Position numbers and translations under genes: made by a program
Source: Hyphomicrobiales bacterium
GTDB lineage: Bacteria; Pseudomonadota; Alphaproteobacteria; Rhizobiales; S144-35
Direction: 5' to 3'
DNA: 9,617 nt
NCBI GenBank assembly: GCA_015494185.1
Contig: WGBT01000052.1
Location: 1-9,617, forward strand
The notes under the pieces: model-generated
Told to the model about the DNA's origin: nothing
What the model saw: only the letters and a program-made list of their open reading frames with translations
The model's database searches: none
Shown: piece after piece, positions 1-5,925 of the stretch
Position numbering within the stretch: position 1 is the first letter of the stretch
Layout: each line of letters opens with the position of its first letter

Positions 1-355
1 AATCGGCCACCGGGGGTTCGAAAATCCCATAAGTGCTGCGGCGAAAAGCGTCTGGAGATGCTGGCCAGCGCCCGAAAGCCAGCGGCTGATCGCGGCCCGT
101 GACAATCGGCAAAACCGGCTCAAATGGCGTTTTTTGCAGGTGATGAAGCAGCGGCAAAATATCGAATTCATCATCCTGCGGATAATAGCCGGCAACAATA
201 TTGCGGTGGGTGGCTTGCTGACTTTGGGGTAAAGCTTGTTCGATCAGCGGCAACACTCTTTCAATGATGGCTTGGCCTGCAAGCAAACGCCGTTCCGCCG
301 AGATAGCTTGCCGCTGCGTTTTATAATGCCGCCGTAAGGTTTGCTTGTCTGTCAC
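1..355 (-). CDS. ygfA: 5-formyltetrahydrofolate cyclo-ligase, N-terminal part (runs off the window)
   Basis: This enzyme (also called MTHF synthetase) converts 5-formyl-THF to 5,10-methenyl-THF with ATP, in cytoplasmic one-carbon metabolism. Translation on the minus strand from a GTG at 355-353 gives 118 residues before the window edge. It begins VTDKQTLRRHYKTQRQAIS, the basic N-terminal helix of the family. It continues with IVAGYYPQDDEFDILPLL (the 'GYxPxxxExD' segment), PFEPVLPIV and YGIFEPP, all typical positions of the family. An ATG one base upstream is out of frame and reads straight into TGA, so GTG is the best start; no strong ribosome binding site is visible. It lies downstream of zapA and 6S RNA on the same strand, the well-known alphaproteobacterial (and enterobacterial) arrangement. 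The C-terminal part is outside the window, so intactness cannot be judged. Confidence 0.9.
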   Translation of the reverse strand, partial: MTDKQTLRRHYKTQRQAISAERRLLAGQAIIERVLPLIEQALPQSQQATHRNIVAGYYPQDDEFDILPLLHHLQKTPFEPVLPIVTGRDQPLAFGRWPASPDAFRRSTYGIFEPPVAD

Positions 356-410
356 ATTGCTGGCTTTCGCTGCGGTTTTCGCGCTTTAGATTGGATGGGA
401 CTGGTTATGC

Positions 411-579
411 GGATTGGCAGAGCCGCGGCAACCGTGACGCAGAGGAGCCCGCTGGGAACCTACACTCAGTAGGTGGGCGCCAAATGAAAGGAACCACGGT
501 TCCAGCCAGGGTCGGCTCCCTTAGCGGTCTTAAGGCCCCGGGGCGTCGTGTCGTTCACGGGAAGCGCAGCCCTGCCGAT
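411..579 (-). ncRNA. ssrS: 6S RNA
   Basis: 6S RNA binds the housekeeping RNA polymerase holoenzyme and down-tunes transcription by mimicking an open promoter. The minus-strand transcript folds as expected. The closing stem pairs GGCAGGGCTGCG near the 5' end (about 576-565) with CGCGGCTCTGCC near the 3' end (about 427-416), with only G-U wobbles. A second stem follows, CCGTGA with TCACGG. After an internal bubble, GGAGCC pairs with GGCTCC, and there is a perfect GGAACC/GGTTCC hairpin. The block GGCGCCCACCTAC with its apical hairpin resembles other alphaproteobacterial 6S RNAs. Position between zapA and ygfA is the classical location. The 5' end near 579 agrees with a promoter seen just upstream. 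The 3' end is inferred from the stem and may be off by several bases. Confidence 0.87.
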
Positions 580-584
580 TGAGA

Positions 585-613
585 AATGTAGTGTCAGATT
601 TTGCCAACGTAAA
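585..613 (-). promoter_or_regulatory. Promoter of the 6S RNA gene
   Basis: On the minus strand, TTTACG (613-608) is followed after 17 bases by TACATT (590-585). Each hexamer matches four of six positions of the -35 and -10 consensus. A start about 7 bases downstream falls at 578-579, which is where the 6S closing stem begins. The inference rests on this spacing; the hexamers alone would be weak. Confidence 0.5.
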
Positions 614-641
614 GGGTTCTCTGTGGGGAAAATAGTATTTG

Positions 642-1253
642 TCACGAACTCTTTCTGTTAGAGCTTGATTGTGCCTGTGAAAAGACCGTTTCAATAGGCT
701 CACCATCATCCAAGCCGCTCAAGCTGGGTGCGGGGAGCTCCGCGGTGGTCGTGTTTCCTGCCAGTTGCACTGAAATCTGTTGCAGGGCATGACGCAGGCG
801 GCTGTCATCGATGGTATCAGGCATGCCAGCCGCAGAAGAAGAAACCGGGGCTGACACCGCTTGCCGGCGCGCCTGTTCGGCGGGCTGAGGAATTTGCCGG
901 GGATGGCCATGAGGAGGATAACCGTGAGCATGGGCAGGCGGCTCGGGATAAGCGGGGCGAGGTGAGACGGCTGCCATTGTATGTCTTCCCACCCCCCCAG
1001 CCATGGAACGGCCCGTTCTTTGCGGCTCAGCTTCAACCGAACCGCAGTTTTCCTGGGTATCGCGCAACTCATCGGCAACCATGAGTCCTGCCATCAAAAA
1101 CAGCTCTTCATCTGGTATCGCGCCAAATGATTTTTTCAATTCGTCGATATGACGGGCAATGTGTAATGATAATTGCTGAACATAGGCTTCCTGCCCATCG
1201 CCACACCAGAGTTGAAAAGTCCGCCCGTTCAAAGTGATGTTGACCTGTCCCAT
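642..1253 (-). CDS. zapA: Cell division protein ZapA with long C-terminal tail
   Basis: ZapA binds FtsZ and promotes bundling of its filaments at the division ring. Residues 1-70 are a clear ZapA domain: MGQVNITLNGRTFQLWCGDG is the N-terminal beta strands, then a helix region with HIARHIDELKKSFG and IPDEELFLMAGLMVADELRD, the segment that leads into the family's coiled coil. The protein is 203 residues, against about 100-130 for many ZapA proteins. From about residue 75 it becomes rich in Pro, His, Ala, Gln and Ser with no obvious fold (for example PPAHAHGYPPHGHPRQIPQP), and ends NRKSS. The start ATG at 1253 follows GGAGAA and GGATAGG on the minus strand. It is upstream of 6S RNA and ygfA, the usual neighbourhood. 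The call for the N-terminal domain is firm; the role of the tail is unknown. Confidence 0.88.
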   Translation of the reverse strand: MGQVNITLNGRTFQLWCGDGQEAYVQQLSLHIARHIDELKKSFGAIPDEELFLMAGLMVADELRDTQENCGSVEAEPQRTGRSMAGGVGRHTMAAVSPRPAYPEPPAHAHGYPPHGHPRQIPQPAEQARRQAVSAPVSSSAAGMPDTIDDSRLRHALQQISVQLAGNTTTAELPAPSLSGLDDGEPIETVFSQAQSSSNRKSS

Positions 1254-1569
1254 CCTATCCGTTCTCCCTCACCGCCTATGCCACAAAAGGCTGCCCTTCG
1301 TTGTTTAATGGAGTCGTTTGTTAGCTTCATTGGCACTTGGTGATCGCCGTCCCCCTGAGCAGGGGGCGCCAAGGGGCAAGCAAGCATTTGCATGAGCTGT
1401 AGCTGTGCGCGCTCCGCGCCCCAACCTTCGATGAAATCCGAGCAAACTGAACTGAAAACGAAAAAGACTTGAGATCACGAATACCGCCTGAGCGGCAACG
1501 CAGAAAGGCCAACCCTGCCCGGACGAAAGCGCCGCGCCCATCCCGTACTGGTCTGATCTGTTGTTTCTT

Positions 1570-1626
1570 AAAACTGGATACTGGTTTTAAAACTGGATAC
1601 TGGTTTTAAAACTGGATACTAGCTTT
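1570..1626. repeat. Three 19-bp tandem repeats
   Basis: The unit AAAACTGGATACTGGTTTT occurs at 1570-1588 and 1589-1607 without a mismatch, and at 1608-1626 with two mismatches near its end. Each unit is an imperfect palindrome (AAAAC at one end, GTTTT at the other), so the array also reads as phased inverted half-sites around TTTTAAAA. The period is close to two helical turns, so units would sit on nearly the same DNA face. This could be an array of protein-binding sites or simple slippage duplication. Confidence 0.85.
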
Positions 1627-1649
1627 GCCTGGCGGTGTGCGTGAAGCCG

Positions 1650-1664
1650 TTAACGGAAAGTTAA
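1650..1664. promoter_or_regulatory. Putative CtrA binding box
   Basis: The sequence is TTAA-CGGAAAG-TTAA followed by C, an exact match to TTAA-N7-TTAA, the full recognition site of the alphaproteobacterial cell-cycle regulator CtrA. The left half also sits in the palindrome CCGTTAACGG (1647-1656). It is about 400 bp upstream of zapA and 460 bp upstream of gap, so the target is not settled. The match is seen; function is inferred. Confidence 0.5.
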
Positions 1665-1978
1665 CGATGGTTCGCAGCAAAGGTCAATCACTTGATCCGA
1701 ATTTTTTCCATAAGGCACCCAACAATGGGGCGAATGACAGCATTTTTTGAAAACTTGCGGTAAAAATGTCACGGCAAACCGGTTCGGCCATTGACAGATG
1801 CGGTCTGAATGCGCTTTTGTGCGCGCGAAAGCGATGGATGCCTGCTGTTCTTTATCCGTTATCAGCGCGATCCCTTACGCGCGGAATTTTTGCCGAAGCC
1901 GGTTCTTTGAGCCCGTCTCATGGATATGGTTCATAGACATGGTGGTGGGGGTGAGAGAAGGCGCAAGCCTGCTCGACG

Positions 1979-2095
1979 ATGGGGGAAACCTGCTTGGGAG
2001 GCGCCATTATTGGGTGCGGTATTGGTGCGCTGGCGGGTGTCTGGGGGGTCTACAGGATGTTGTGCAGGATAAAGACCATTAAACGAAAATGTTAG
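1979..2095 (+). CDS. Possible small glycine-zipper membrane peptide (38 aa)
   Basis: An ATG at 1979 opens a 38-codon frame ending at TAG 2093-2095. The peptide starts MGETCLGGAIIGCGIGALAG, continues VWGVYRM, and ends with a basic tail IKTIKRKC. Residues 7-25 would form one membrane-spanning helix with GxxxG-type spacing, followed by positive charges that fit a cytoplasmic C-terminus. No clear ribosome binding site precedes the ATG, and the frame is open back to a TGA at 1952-1954, so a non-ATG start is possible. It lies 28 bp upstream of gap. I do not recognise a family. A hydrophobic stretch this short can occur by chance. Confidence 0.25.
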   Translation: MGETCLGGAIIGCGIGALAGVWGVYRMLCRIKTIKRKC

Positions 2096-2123
2096 CTTAA
2101 GAGAAACGATTGGGAGAGGAACC

Positions 2124-3128
2124 ATGGTTAAAGTGGCGATCAACGGCTTCGGCCGAATCGGACGGAATGTGCTCCGCGCACTTAAAGAGAGTGGGCGAAC
2201 CGATATTGAAGTGGTGGCCATCAATGACATTGGCTCGGTGGAAATGAACGCTCAACTGCTGCGCTATGACTCGGTCCATGGACCGTTTCCAGGGGAAGTC
2301 AAGGTCAATGGTGATACCATCGACTGCGGTTTGGGCCCCATCAAGGTGGTTGCCGAGCGCAATCCCGCGGATCTGCCCTGGAAAGAAATGGGGGTTGATA
2401 TCGCCATGGAGTGCACCGGTATCTTTACCGCCAAGGACAAGGCCATGGCCCATATCGAGGCGGGCGCCAAGAAAGTGTTGGTGTCTGCTCCCTCTTCCGG
2501 TGCTGACCTGACCGTGGTCTATGGGGTCAATCACGACAAGATCAATGGCGACCAGCAAGTGATTTCAAATGCCTCATGCACCACCAACTGCTTGGCCCCT
2601 GTGGCGAAAGTGCTGCACGATCTCTGCGGCATCGATCATGGTTATATGACCACGATTCACGCCTACACCGGGGACCAGCGGATTCACGATGCGCCCCATA
2701 AAGATCCACGCCGCGCCCGGGCGGGGGCTTTGTCGATGATCCCCACTTCAACAGGGGCGGCCAAAGCTGTTGGCCTGGTGCTTCCAGAGCTCAACGGCAA
2801 GCTCGATGGTTCTGCGATCCGGGTGCCGACCCCAAATGTCTCGGTGGTCGATCTGAAATTCGTGCCCCAGCGGGAAACCTCGATCGAAGAAATCCACACC
2901 GCCATCAAACGCGCCGCCGAACAGGAAATGAAGGGCGTGTTGGCCTTCAATGAAGAACCGCTGGTTTCCATCGATTTCAACCACAATTCCCATTCTTCCA
3001 CCTTTGATGCCACCCAGACCCAGATTGTCGATGGCCGGTTGGTCCGGGTCGTGAGCTGGTATGACAATGAGTGGGGCTTCTCCAACCGGATGAATGATAA
3101 CGCCGCGGTGATGGCGAAATTCCTCTAA
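2124..3128 (+). CDS. gap: Type I glyceraldehyde-3-phosphate dehydrogenase
   Basis: This enzyme oxidises glyceraldehyde-3-phosphate to 1,3-bisphosphoglycerate in glycolysis, or runs in reverse in gluconeogenesis. The 334-residue protein has the usual length. The Rossmann start VKVAINGFGRIGRNVLRAL is at residues 2-20. The cofactor loop VAINDIGS lies near 31-38 and LLRYDSVHG at 45-53. The active-site motif SNASCTTNCLAP puts the catalytic cysteine at 152, with the partner histidine at 179 in TTIHAYTGDQ. SMIPTSTGAAKAVGLVLPEL and RVPTPNVSVVDL follow, and WYDNEWGFSNRM closes the protein. The YTGDQRIHDAPHKDPRRARA stretch resembles the Gap2/plastid-like and alphaproteobacterial enzymes rather than E. 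coli GapA, so dual NAD/NADP use is possible. AGAGGA precedes the ATG at a normal distance. It appears monocistronic, with a terminator about 105 bp after the stop and no pgk next to it. Confidence 0.97.
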   Translation: MVKVAINGFGRIGRNVLRALKESGRTDIEVVAINDIGSVEMNAQLLRYDSVHGPFPGEVKVNGDTIDCGLGPIKVVAERNPADLPWKEMGVDIAMECTGIFTAKDKAMAHIEAGAKKVLVSAPSSGADLTVVYGVNHDKINGDQQVISNASCTTNCLAPVAKVLHDLCGIDHGYMTTIHAYTGDQRIHDAPHKDPRRARAGALSMIPTSTGAAKAVGLVLPELNGKLDGSAIRVPTPNVSVVDLKFVPQRETSIEEIHTAIKRAAEQEMKGVLAFNEEPLVSIDFNHNSHSSTFDATQTQIVDGRLVRVVSWYDNEWGFSNRMNDNAAVMAKFL

Positions 3129-3133
3129 GCCCC

Positions 3134-3165
3134 AGAACGCCTTTGAAAAAGAACGCCTTTGAAAA
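3134..3165. repeat. 16-bp tandem duplication downstream of gap
   Basis: AGAACGCCTTTGAAAA occurs twice head to tail (3134-3149 and 3150-3165) with no mismatch, 5 bp after the gap stop codon. It is probably a recent duplication in the gap 3' untranslated region. No function is evident. Confidence 0.85.
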
Positions 3166-3235
3166 AAGGAGCAAGAAGAGGGAGCGGGGAAACCGGCTTA
3201 AAAATGGTTGCCAGCCCGCGCCTCTCCAACAACCA

Positions 3236-3264
3236 CCGTCCGTCAATTTTGGCGGGCGGTTTTT
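3236..3264 (+). terminator. Rho-independent terminator of gap
   Basis: CCGTCCGTCAA pairs with TTGGCGGGCGG (two G-U pairs) around a tiny TT centre, followed directly by a run of five T. This is a classical intrinsic terminator on the plus strand, about 105 bp after gap. It separates gap from the thiE-like gene. Confidence 0.8.
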
Positions 3265-3362
3265 GTCTGTTATAGAACATAAGTTCAGACAAGCATCAGC
3301 TTACGTGTTGTGTTTCCAGGTAAGCGTAAAAGACGACACGCAACCATACAGACAGTGTCAGA

Positions 3363-3502
3363 ACCTTCCTTACATTCCATGGTAAGCGGCTTTGCATTTT
3401 CAGCTTGTTTGTCAAGGACGCTTTTAAGCGCCGCGAAGCGGTTACATCCTTGACAAACAAGCTGAAAATGCCAGTGTCTCACCATGGAATATAAGGACAG
3501 GT
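3363..3502. repeat. 140-bp composite inverted repeat (cruciform-like element)
   Basis: Outer arms 3363-3382 and 3482-3502 are inverted copies with one substitution and one single-base indel (core TCCTTAYATTCCATGG). Inside, after non-pairing spacers of about 10 bp, are perfect 25-bp inverted arms: 3394-3418 and 3447-3471. The 28-base loop itself holds two perfect mini-hairpins, CGCTT-TT-AAGCG (3419-3430) and CCGC-GAA-GCGG (3431-3441). The whole would form a long, branched hairpin as RNA or a cruciform as DNA. No coding frame is convincing in it. It could be a MITE-type mobile element, a repetitive extragenic palindrome, or a structured leader. No matching second copy is in the window. Confidence 0.85.
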
Positions 3503-3584
3503 GCAGCCCAAAAGGCATTGTCAAACCTGACATTGCCCGTCAGATCAAGGTTGGATTTTTACAAGTTGAGGTTTGCATTGAGAT

Positions 3585-4244
3585 ATGGTTGCGGCATCTG
3601 CTCTTAAGACGACGACAGAGCTTTATCTCACCTTGCCCGAAGCGCTGCCCCAAGGAATTGCAAGTCTTTTTGCGGCGGTTCTGCAAGCAACCGAGGTCAG
3701 TTGTGTGTTGTTTCGCCATGATATAACAGCGTCTGAGACCCTCGATGACACCAAGGCGATGATTGAGCTGGGCCACCGCCGCGGCATTCCTATTCTCCTT
3801 GAGAGCACCAACAGCACCAGCATTTCAGATCGAGAAATCGCTGCAATCATGAAAACCGGGCTTGACGGCCTGCATCTCCATGCCGGTGCAGCGAGTGATA
3901 TTGCCGCGCATGTCAAAACCACGCGGCAGCTCTTGAAGGACGGCCAAATTCTTGGCATCGATGTTGGAAACTCGCGCCACAAGGCGATGCTTGCTGGCGA
4001 GGCTGGGGCCGACTATATCGGTTTCAGCGGGCAAGGACGCCATGACATGGTGGCTTGGTGGGTGCCATTGTTTCAAGTGCCCTGTGTGGCTTTTGACGTT
4101 GAAAATTTTGCTTTGGCCCAAGAATTGGCCATGTTGCGATGTGATTTTGTCGCCAATGCCGCCACGATCTGGCACAGCACGGCAAAACCGGCGGCTTATT
4201 TTCAAGAGTTTCAGGATCACTTGCGTGATGTCTATAATGTCTAA
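3585..4244 (+). CDS. ThiE-like (thiamine-phosphate synthase superfamily) protein
   Basis: True ThiE joins HMP-pyrophosphate and THZ-phosphate to thiamine phosphate in a TIM barrel. This 219-residue protein shares the layout: GLDGLHLHAGAASD (about 92-105) stands where ThiE has its VHLGQxD strand; LGIDVGNSRHKAMLAGEAGA with DYIGFSGQG (about 123-151) matches the ThiE region with S-x-H and ADYvGxGp; and PCVAFDVENFALAQEL (about 166-181) replaces the PvvAIGGI segment. The phosphate-binding GGI, the LGQxD aspartate and the T-x-T-K motif are absent. It is therefore probably a divergent, perhaps non-thiamine, member of the superfamily; such proteins are often annotated thiE in alphaproteobacteria. An in-frame stop at 3579-3581 makes ATG 3585 the first ATG start, with GAGG upstream. 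No TPP riboswitch was recognised in front. It overlaps the start of the next gene, which suggests a shared transcript. Confidence 0.72.
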   Translation: MVAASALKTTTELYLTLPEALPQGIASLFAAVLQATEVSCVLFRHDITASETLDDTKAMIELGHRRGIPILLESTNSTSISDREIAAIMKTGLDGLHLHAGAASDIAAHVKTTRQLLKDGQILGIDVGNSRHKAMLAGEAGADYIGFSGQGRHDMVAWWVPLFQVPCVAFDVENFALAQELAMLRCDFVANAATIWHSTAKPAAYFQEFQDHLRDVYNV

Positions 4245-5244
4245 AACGGCCCTTTTGGGCTTGGCGCTGCTCGCTAGCGCAATAGCCCTCACCCCCGTAG
4301 CACTGGCCGCGAACAGTTCCTGGCTGCGCGGCTCTCTTGATCCGGCGGGCCAGCAAACGGGAAACGGTGGCAAATTACGTTTACGTGATGAAGATGCCGC
4401 TTATGCCGCCTTTCAAGAGGGCAAATATCTGACCGCTTTGAAAGAAGCGAAAAAGCTGGCCGCCAAGGGCCGCGCCCATGCCCACACGCTCATTGGGCTG
4501 CTCTATGATGAAGGGCTGGGGGTGACGCCCAATCCAAAATTGGCAGCCCAACATTACAAAAAGGGCGCGGAACTGGGCGATGAGAACGCCAAGATTGCCT
4601 ATGGTATCTTATTGGCGAAAGGTGAAGGCGTTCAGCAAAACGAAAAACTTGCAGCCCATTATTTGCGCGAGCCTGCAGAAAATGGCCATGCCACGGCGCA
4701 ATATAATCTGGCATTGCTTTATATGAAGGGCATCGATGGGCCGGAAGATTATGCCCAAGCCGCTTACTGGTTGATGAAGGCTGCGGCCCAAGGTCATGTG
4801 CAGGCGGCTTATGATCTTGGGACACTTTATACCTTTGGCCGGGGCGTGGCGCAAGATGATGTCAAAGCTGCGCAATGGATTGGCCGGGCGGCTGACAGTG
4901 GCGACAAAGATGCAATGCTTGATTATGCGATTTTGTTGTTCAAGGGGCGTGGCGTGCCCAAGAACAAGGCGCTGGCCGTTAAATATCTTGCCCGGGCGGC
5001 AGAGAAGGGAAATATCGTTGCGCAAAACCGCTTGGCCCGCCTTTATCGCACCGGCATCGTGGAAAACGACACCTTGATTTTAGAGCGGGATTATATTCAG
5101 GCCGCCAAATGGCATTTGATTGCCCGGTTGCGGGGGTTGAGCGATGCCCGCCTTGATTTGTTCCTAGCCTCTTTGCGGAAAGATGAAAGGCAGAAAGCCG
5201 ACCAAGCCGCCGCCCAATGGCTGAAGGAAACCTTGGGGCGCTAG
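4228..5244 (+). CDS. Secreted Sel1-repeat (tetratricopeptide-like) protein
   Basis: Sel1 repeats are about 36-residue helical hairpins that act as protein-binding scaffolds. The start at 4228 gives 338 residues and overlaps the thiE-like gene by 17 bp; AGGA at 4213-4216 favours it over the in-frame ATG at 4237. Residues 5-27 (KTALLGLALLASAIALTPVA, then LALA-type end) form a signal peptide with likely cleavage after ALA, so the protein is periplasmic or surface bound. From about residue 85 come at least five Sel1 units, recognisable as GLLYDEGLGV, ILLAKGEGV, ALLYMKGIDG, GTLYTFGRGVAQD, AILLFKGRGVPKN and LARLYRTGI, each followed by A-x-x-Y/W-x-x-x-A-A-x-x-G. The end, DERQKADQAAAQWLKETLGR, is a final helix. 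Overlapping genes suggest translational coupling. The stop codon TAG coincides with the edge of a decayed insertion sequence, so the extreme C-terminus may have been altered. Partner unknown. Confidence 0.85.
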   Translation: MSIMSKTALLGLALLASAIALTPVALAANSSWLRGSLDPAGQQTGNGGKLRLRDEDAAYAAFQEGKYLTALKEAKKLAAKGRAHAHTLIGLLYDEGLGVTPNPKLAAQHYKKGAELGDENAKIAYGILLAKGEGVQQNEKLAAHYLREPAENGHATAQYNLALLYMKGIDGPEDYAQAAYWLMKAAAQGHVQAAYDLGTLYTFGRGVAQDDVKAAQWIGRAADSGDKDAMLDYAILLFKGRGVPKNKALAVKYLARAAEKGNIVAQNRLARLYRTGIVENDTLILERDYIQAAKWHLIARLRGLSDARLDLFLASLRKDERQKADQAAAQWLKETLGR

Positions 5245-5254
5245 GCTTCTGGAC

Positions 5255-5530
5255 TCAATTGGCCCAGCAGATGATTGTTGCGGCGATGCAGATGGTGGTG
5301 AGAAGGTTTTGGCGGGTTTGTCATAGCGTGTGGCGATGCGCCGGAAGTCCTTCAGGCGGCAGAAGGTTTTCTCCACGACATTGCGGTGTTTGTCTTTCCC
5401 GGCTATCGAAAGGCAGGGGGCTCTTGTGACACTTGCGGGGCGGAATGACCGGCTCGGTTCCGCGCTGGCGCAACCAGGCTCGCAGGGCCTTGCTGTCATA
5501 TTCCCTGTCGGCGATGACTGACTTCGCGTA
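5255..5530 (-). pseudogene. IS5-type transposase, C-terminal half, frameshifted
   Basis: Reading the minus strand from about 5530: SVIADREYDSKALRAWLRQ continues to TEPVIPPRK and PLPFDS, carrying the second catalytic aspartate (in IADREYD). A frameshift near 5400 leads into KDKHRNVVEKTFCRLKDFRR and IATRYDKPAK, with the catalytic glutamate in VVEK and the family's R-x-A-T-R-Y-D motif. Another one-base shift near 5305 leads into LLTTICIAATIICWAN and the stop at 5257-5255. The catalytic codons remain but lie in different frames, so the gene is dead. It matches the half at 5926-6347 in family type, and both are probably from one element. Confidence 0.75.
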
Positions 5531-5636
5531 GACCGGGAAGTGGCTCCAGGGCTTGCTATGCAAGGCGAAAATCGTTTGTCCCCCGTGAACTATGGCTTTT
5601 GCATCTGATTGGCGGCTGAGGGAGGCGGAGCGGGGG

Positions 5637-5756
5637 CCAGTCCCAATCAATGGTCTGCGCCGGCACAACCTTTGGGTGCTTCATGTCAATGATCTGATCC
5701 AGCCGGGCGCGGAACAAATCCTGCTGGCCATCATCCACAGGCTCTCTCGGCTTCAT
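5637..5756 (-). pseudogene. 5' fragment of a second IS5-family transposase
   Basis: The minus-strand ATG at 5756 starts MKPREPVDDGQQ, then DLFRARLDQIIDMKHP and QTIDWDW. This is the N-terminal hallmark of another group of IS5-type transposases, in which DLFRxRLDQIIxMxHxLV is conserved. The similarity stops after about 40 residues, where the frame runs into sequence belonging to neither known part. The rest of this gene is absent. Its upstream side includes the hairpin at 5818-5856, which may be derived from that element's terminal repeat. Different from the flanking transposase halves, it probably inserted into them and was later deleted. Confidence 0.65.
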
Positions 5757-5817
5757 GATCGTCTCCCCGCATCGACACTTCGGGAGGAGTGAATCACGAA
5801 AAAACGGCCCGATCAAT

Positions 5818-5880
5818 TTGCAAGGAAATCGGCCAAAACAGCCACTTTCCTTGCAATATCCGTTACTTTGCCGAACGGAT
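5818..5880. repeat. Two adjacent hairpins inside the IS scar
   Basis: First, TTGCAAGGAAA (5818-5828) and TTTCCTTGCAA (5846-5856) are perfect 11-bp inverted arms; GGC/GCC pairs again inside, after a 2-bp mismatch. One base further on, ATCCGTT (5858-5864) and AACGGAT (5874-5880) form a second perfect 7-bp pair. On the minus strand a run of six T follows GGGCCG at about 5805-5800, so the region could also stop transcription. They may be relics of IS ends placed head to head. Confidence 0.65.
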
Positions 5881-5925
5881 CCTCACGTGGATTCAATGAG
5901 TTGAGAATAAATCACGGGGGGCGAC

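Larger units (their letters stand above)
1254..2123. other. 870-bp region without a convincing gene, between divergent zapA and gap
   Basis: No reading frame on either strand here gives a protein I recognise. The frames that are open (for example minus 1541-1305 and plus 1798-2082) have compositions rich in Arg, Cys and Ser and look like chance. The stretch contains three 19-bp tandem repeats (1570-1626), a CtrA-type box (1650-1664), a -35-like TTGACA at 1791-1796 without a good -10, and one possible short membrane peptide (1979-2095). Promoters for zapA and gap must lie here. In many alphaproteobacteria the transketolase gene tkt stands upstream of gap; I see no trace of it. Confidence 0.6.

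Noticed and set aside
391..582. Plus-strand open frame of 63 codons
   Set aside because: It is antisense to the 6S RNA gene, whose pairing explains the sequence; the peptide has no recognisable features.
728..1084. Plus-strand open frame opposite zapA
   Set aside because: It is the shadow of the Pro/His-rich zapA tail; no ribosome site and no recognisable protein.
1305..1541. Minus-strand open frames between zapA and the repeats, considered as a DUF4164-type gene often found upstream of zapA
   Set aside because: The translations are rich in Arg, Cys and Ser and lack the expected coiled-coil helix pattern.
1570..1626. CRISPR array
   Set aside because: The 19-bp units are directly adjacent with no spacers, and no cas gene is near.
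1678..1695. FNR-type site around TCAATCACTTGA
   Set aside because: The half-sites are in the opposite order to TTGAT-N4-ATCAA.
1798..2082. Plus-strand open frame of 94 codons before gap
   Set aside because: Composition (many Cys, Trp, Arg) looks like chance; the overlapping 38-codon frame is the better candidate.
3143..3385. Plus-strand open frame starting in the 16-bp duplication
   Set aside because: It runs through the gap terminator and into the palindrome; its Lys/Arg-rich start is produced by the duplicated A-rich sequence.
3503..3584. TPP riboswitch in front of the thiE-like gene
   Set aside because: I could not find the conserved CUGAGA and ACCUGA core elements in the right arrangement.
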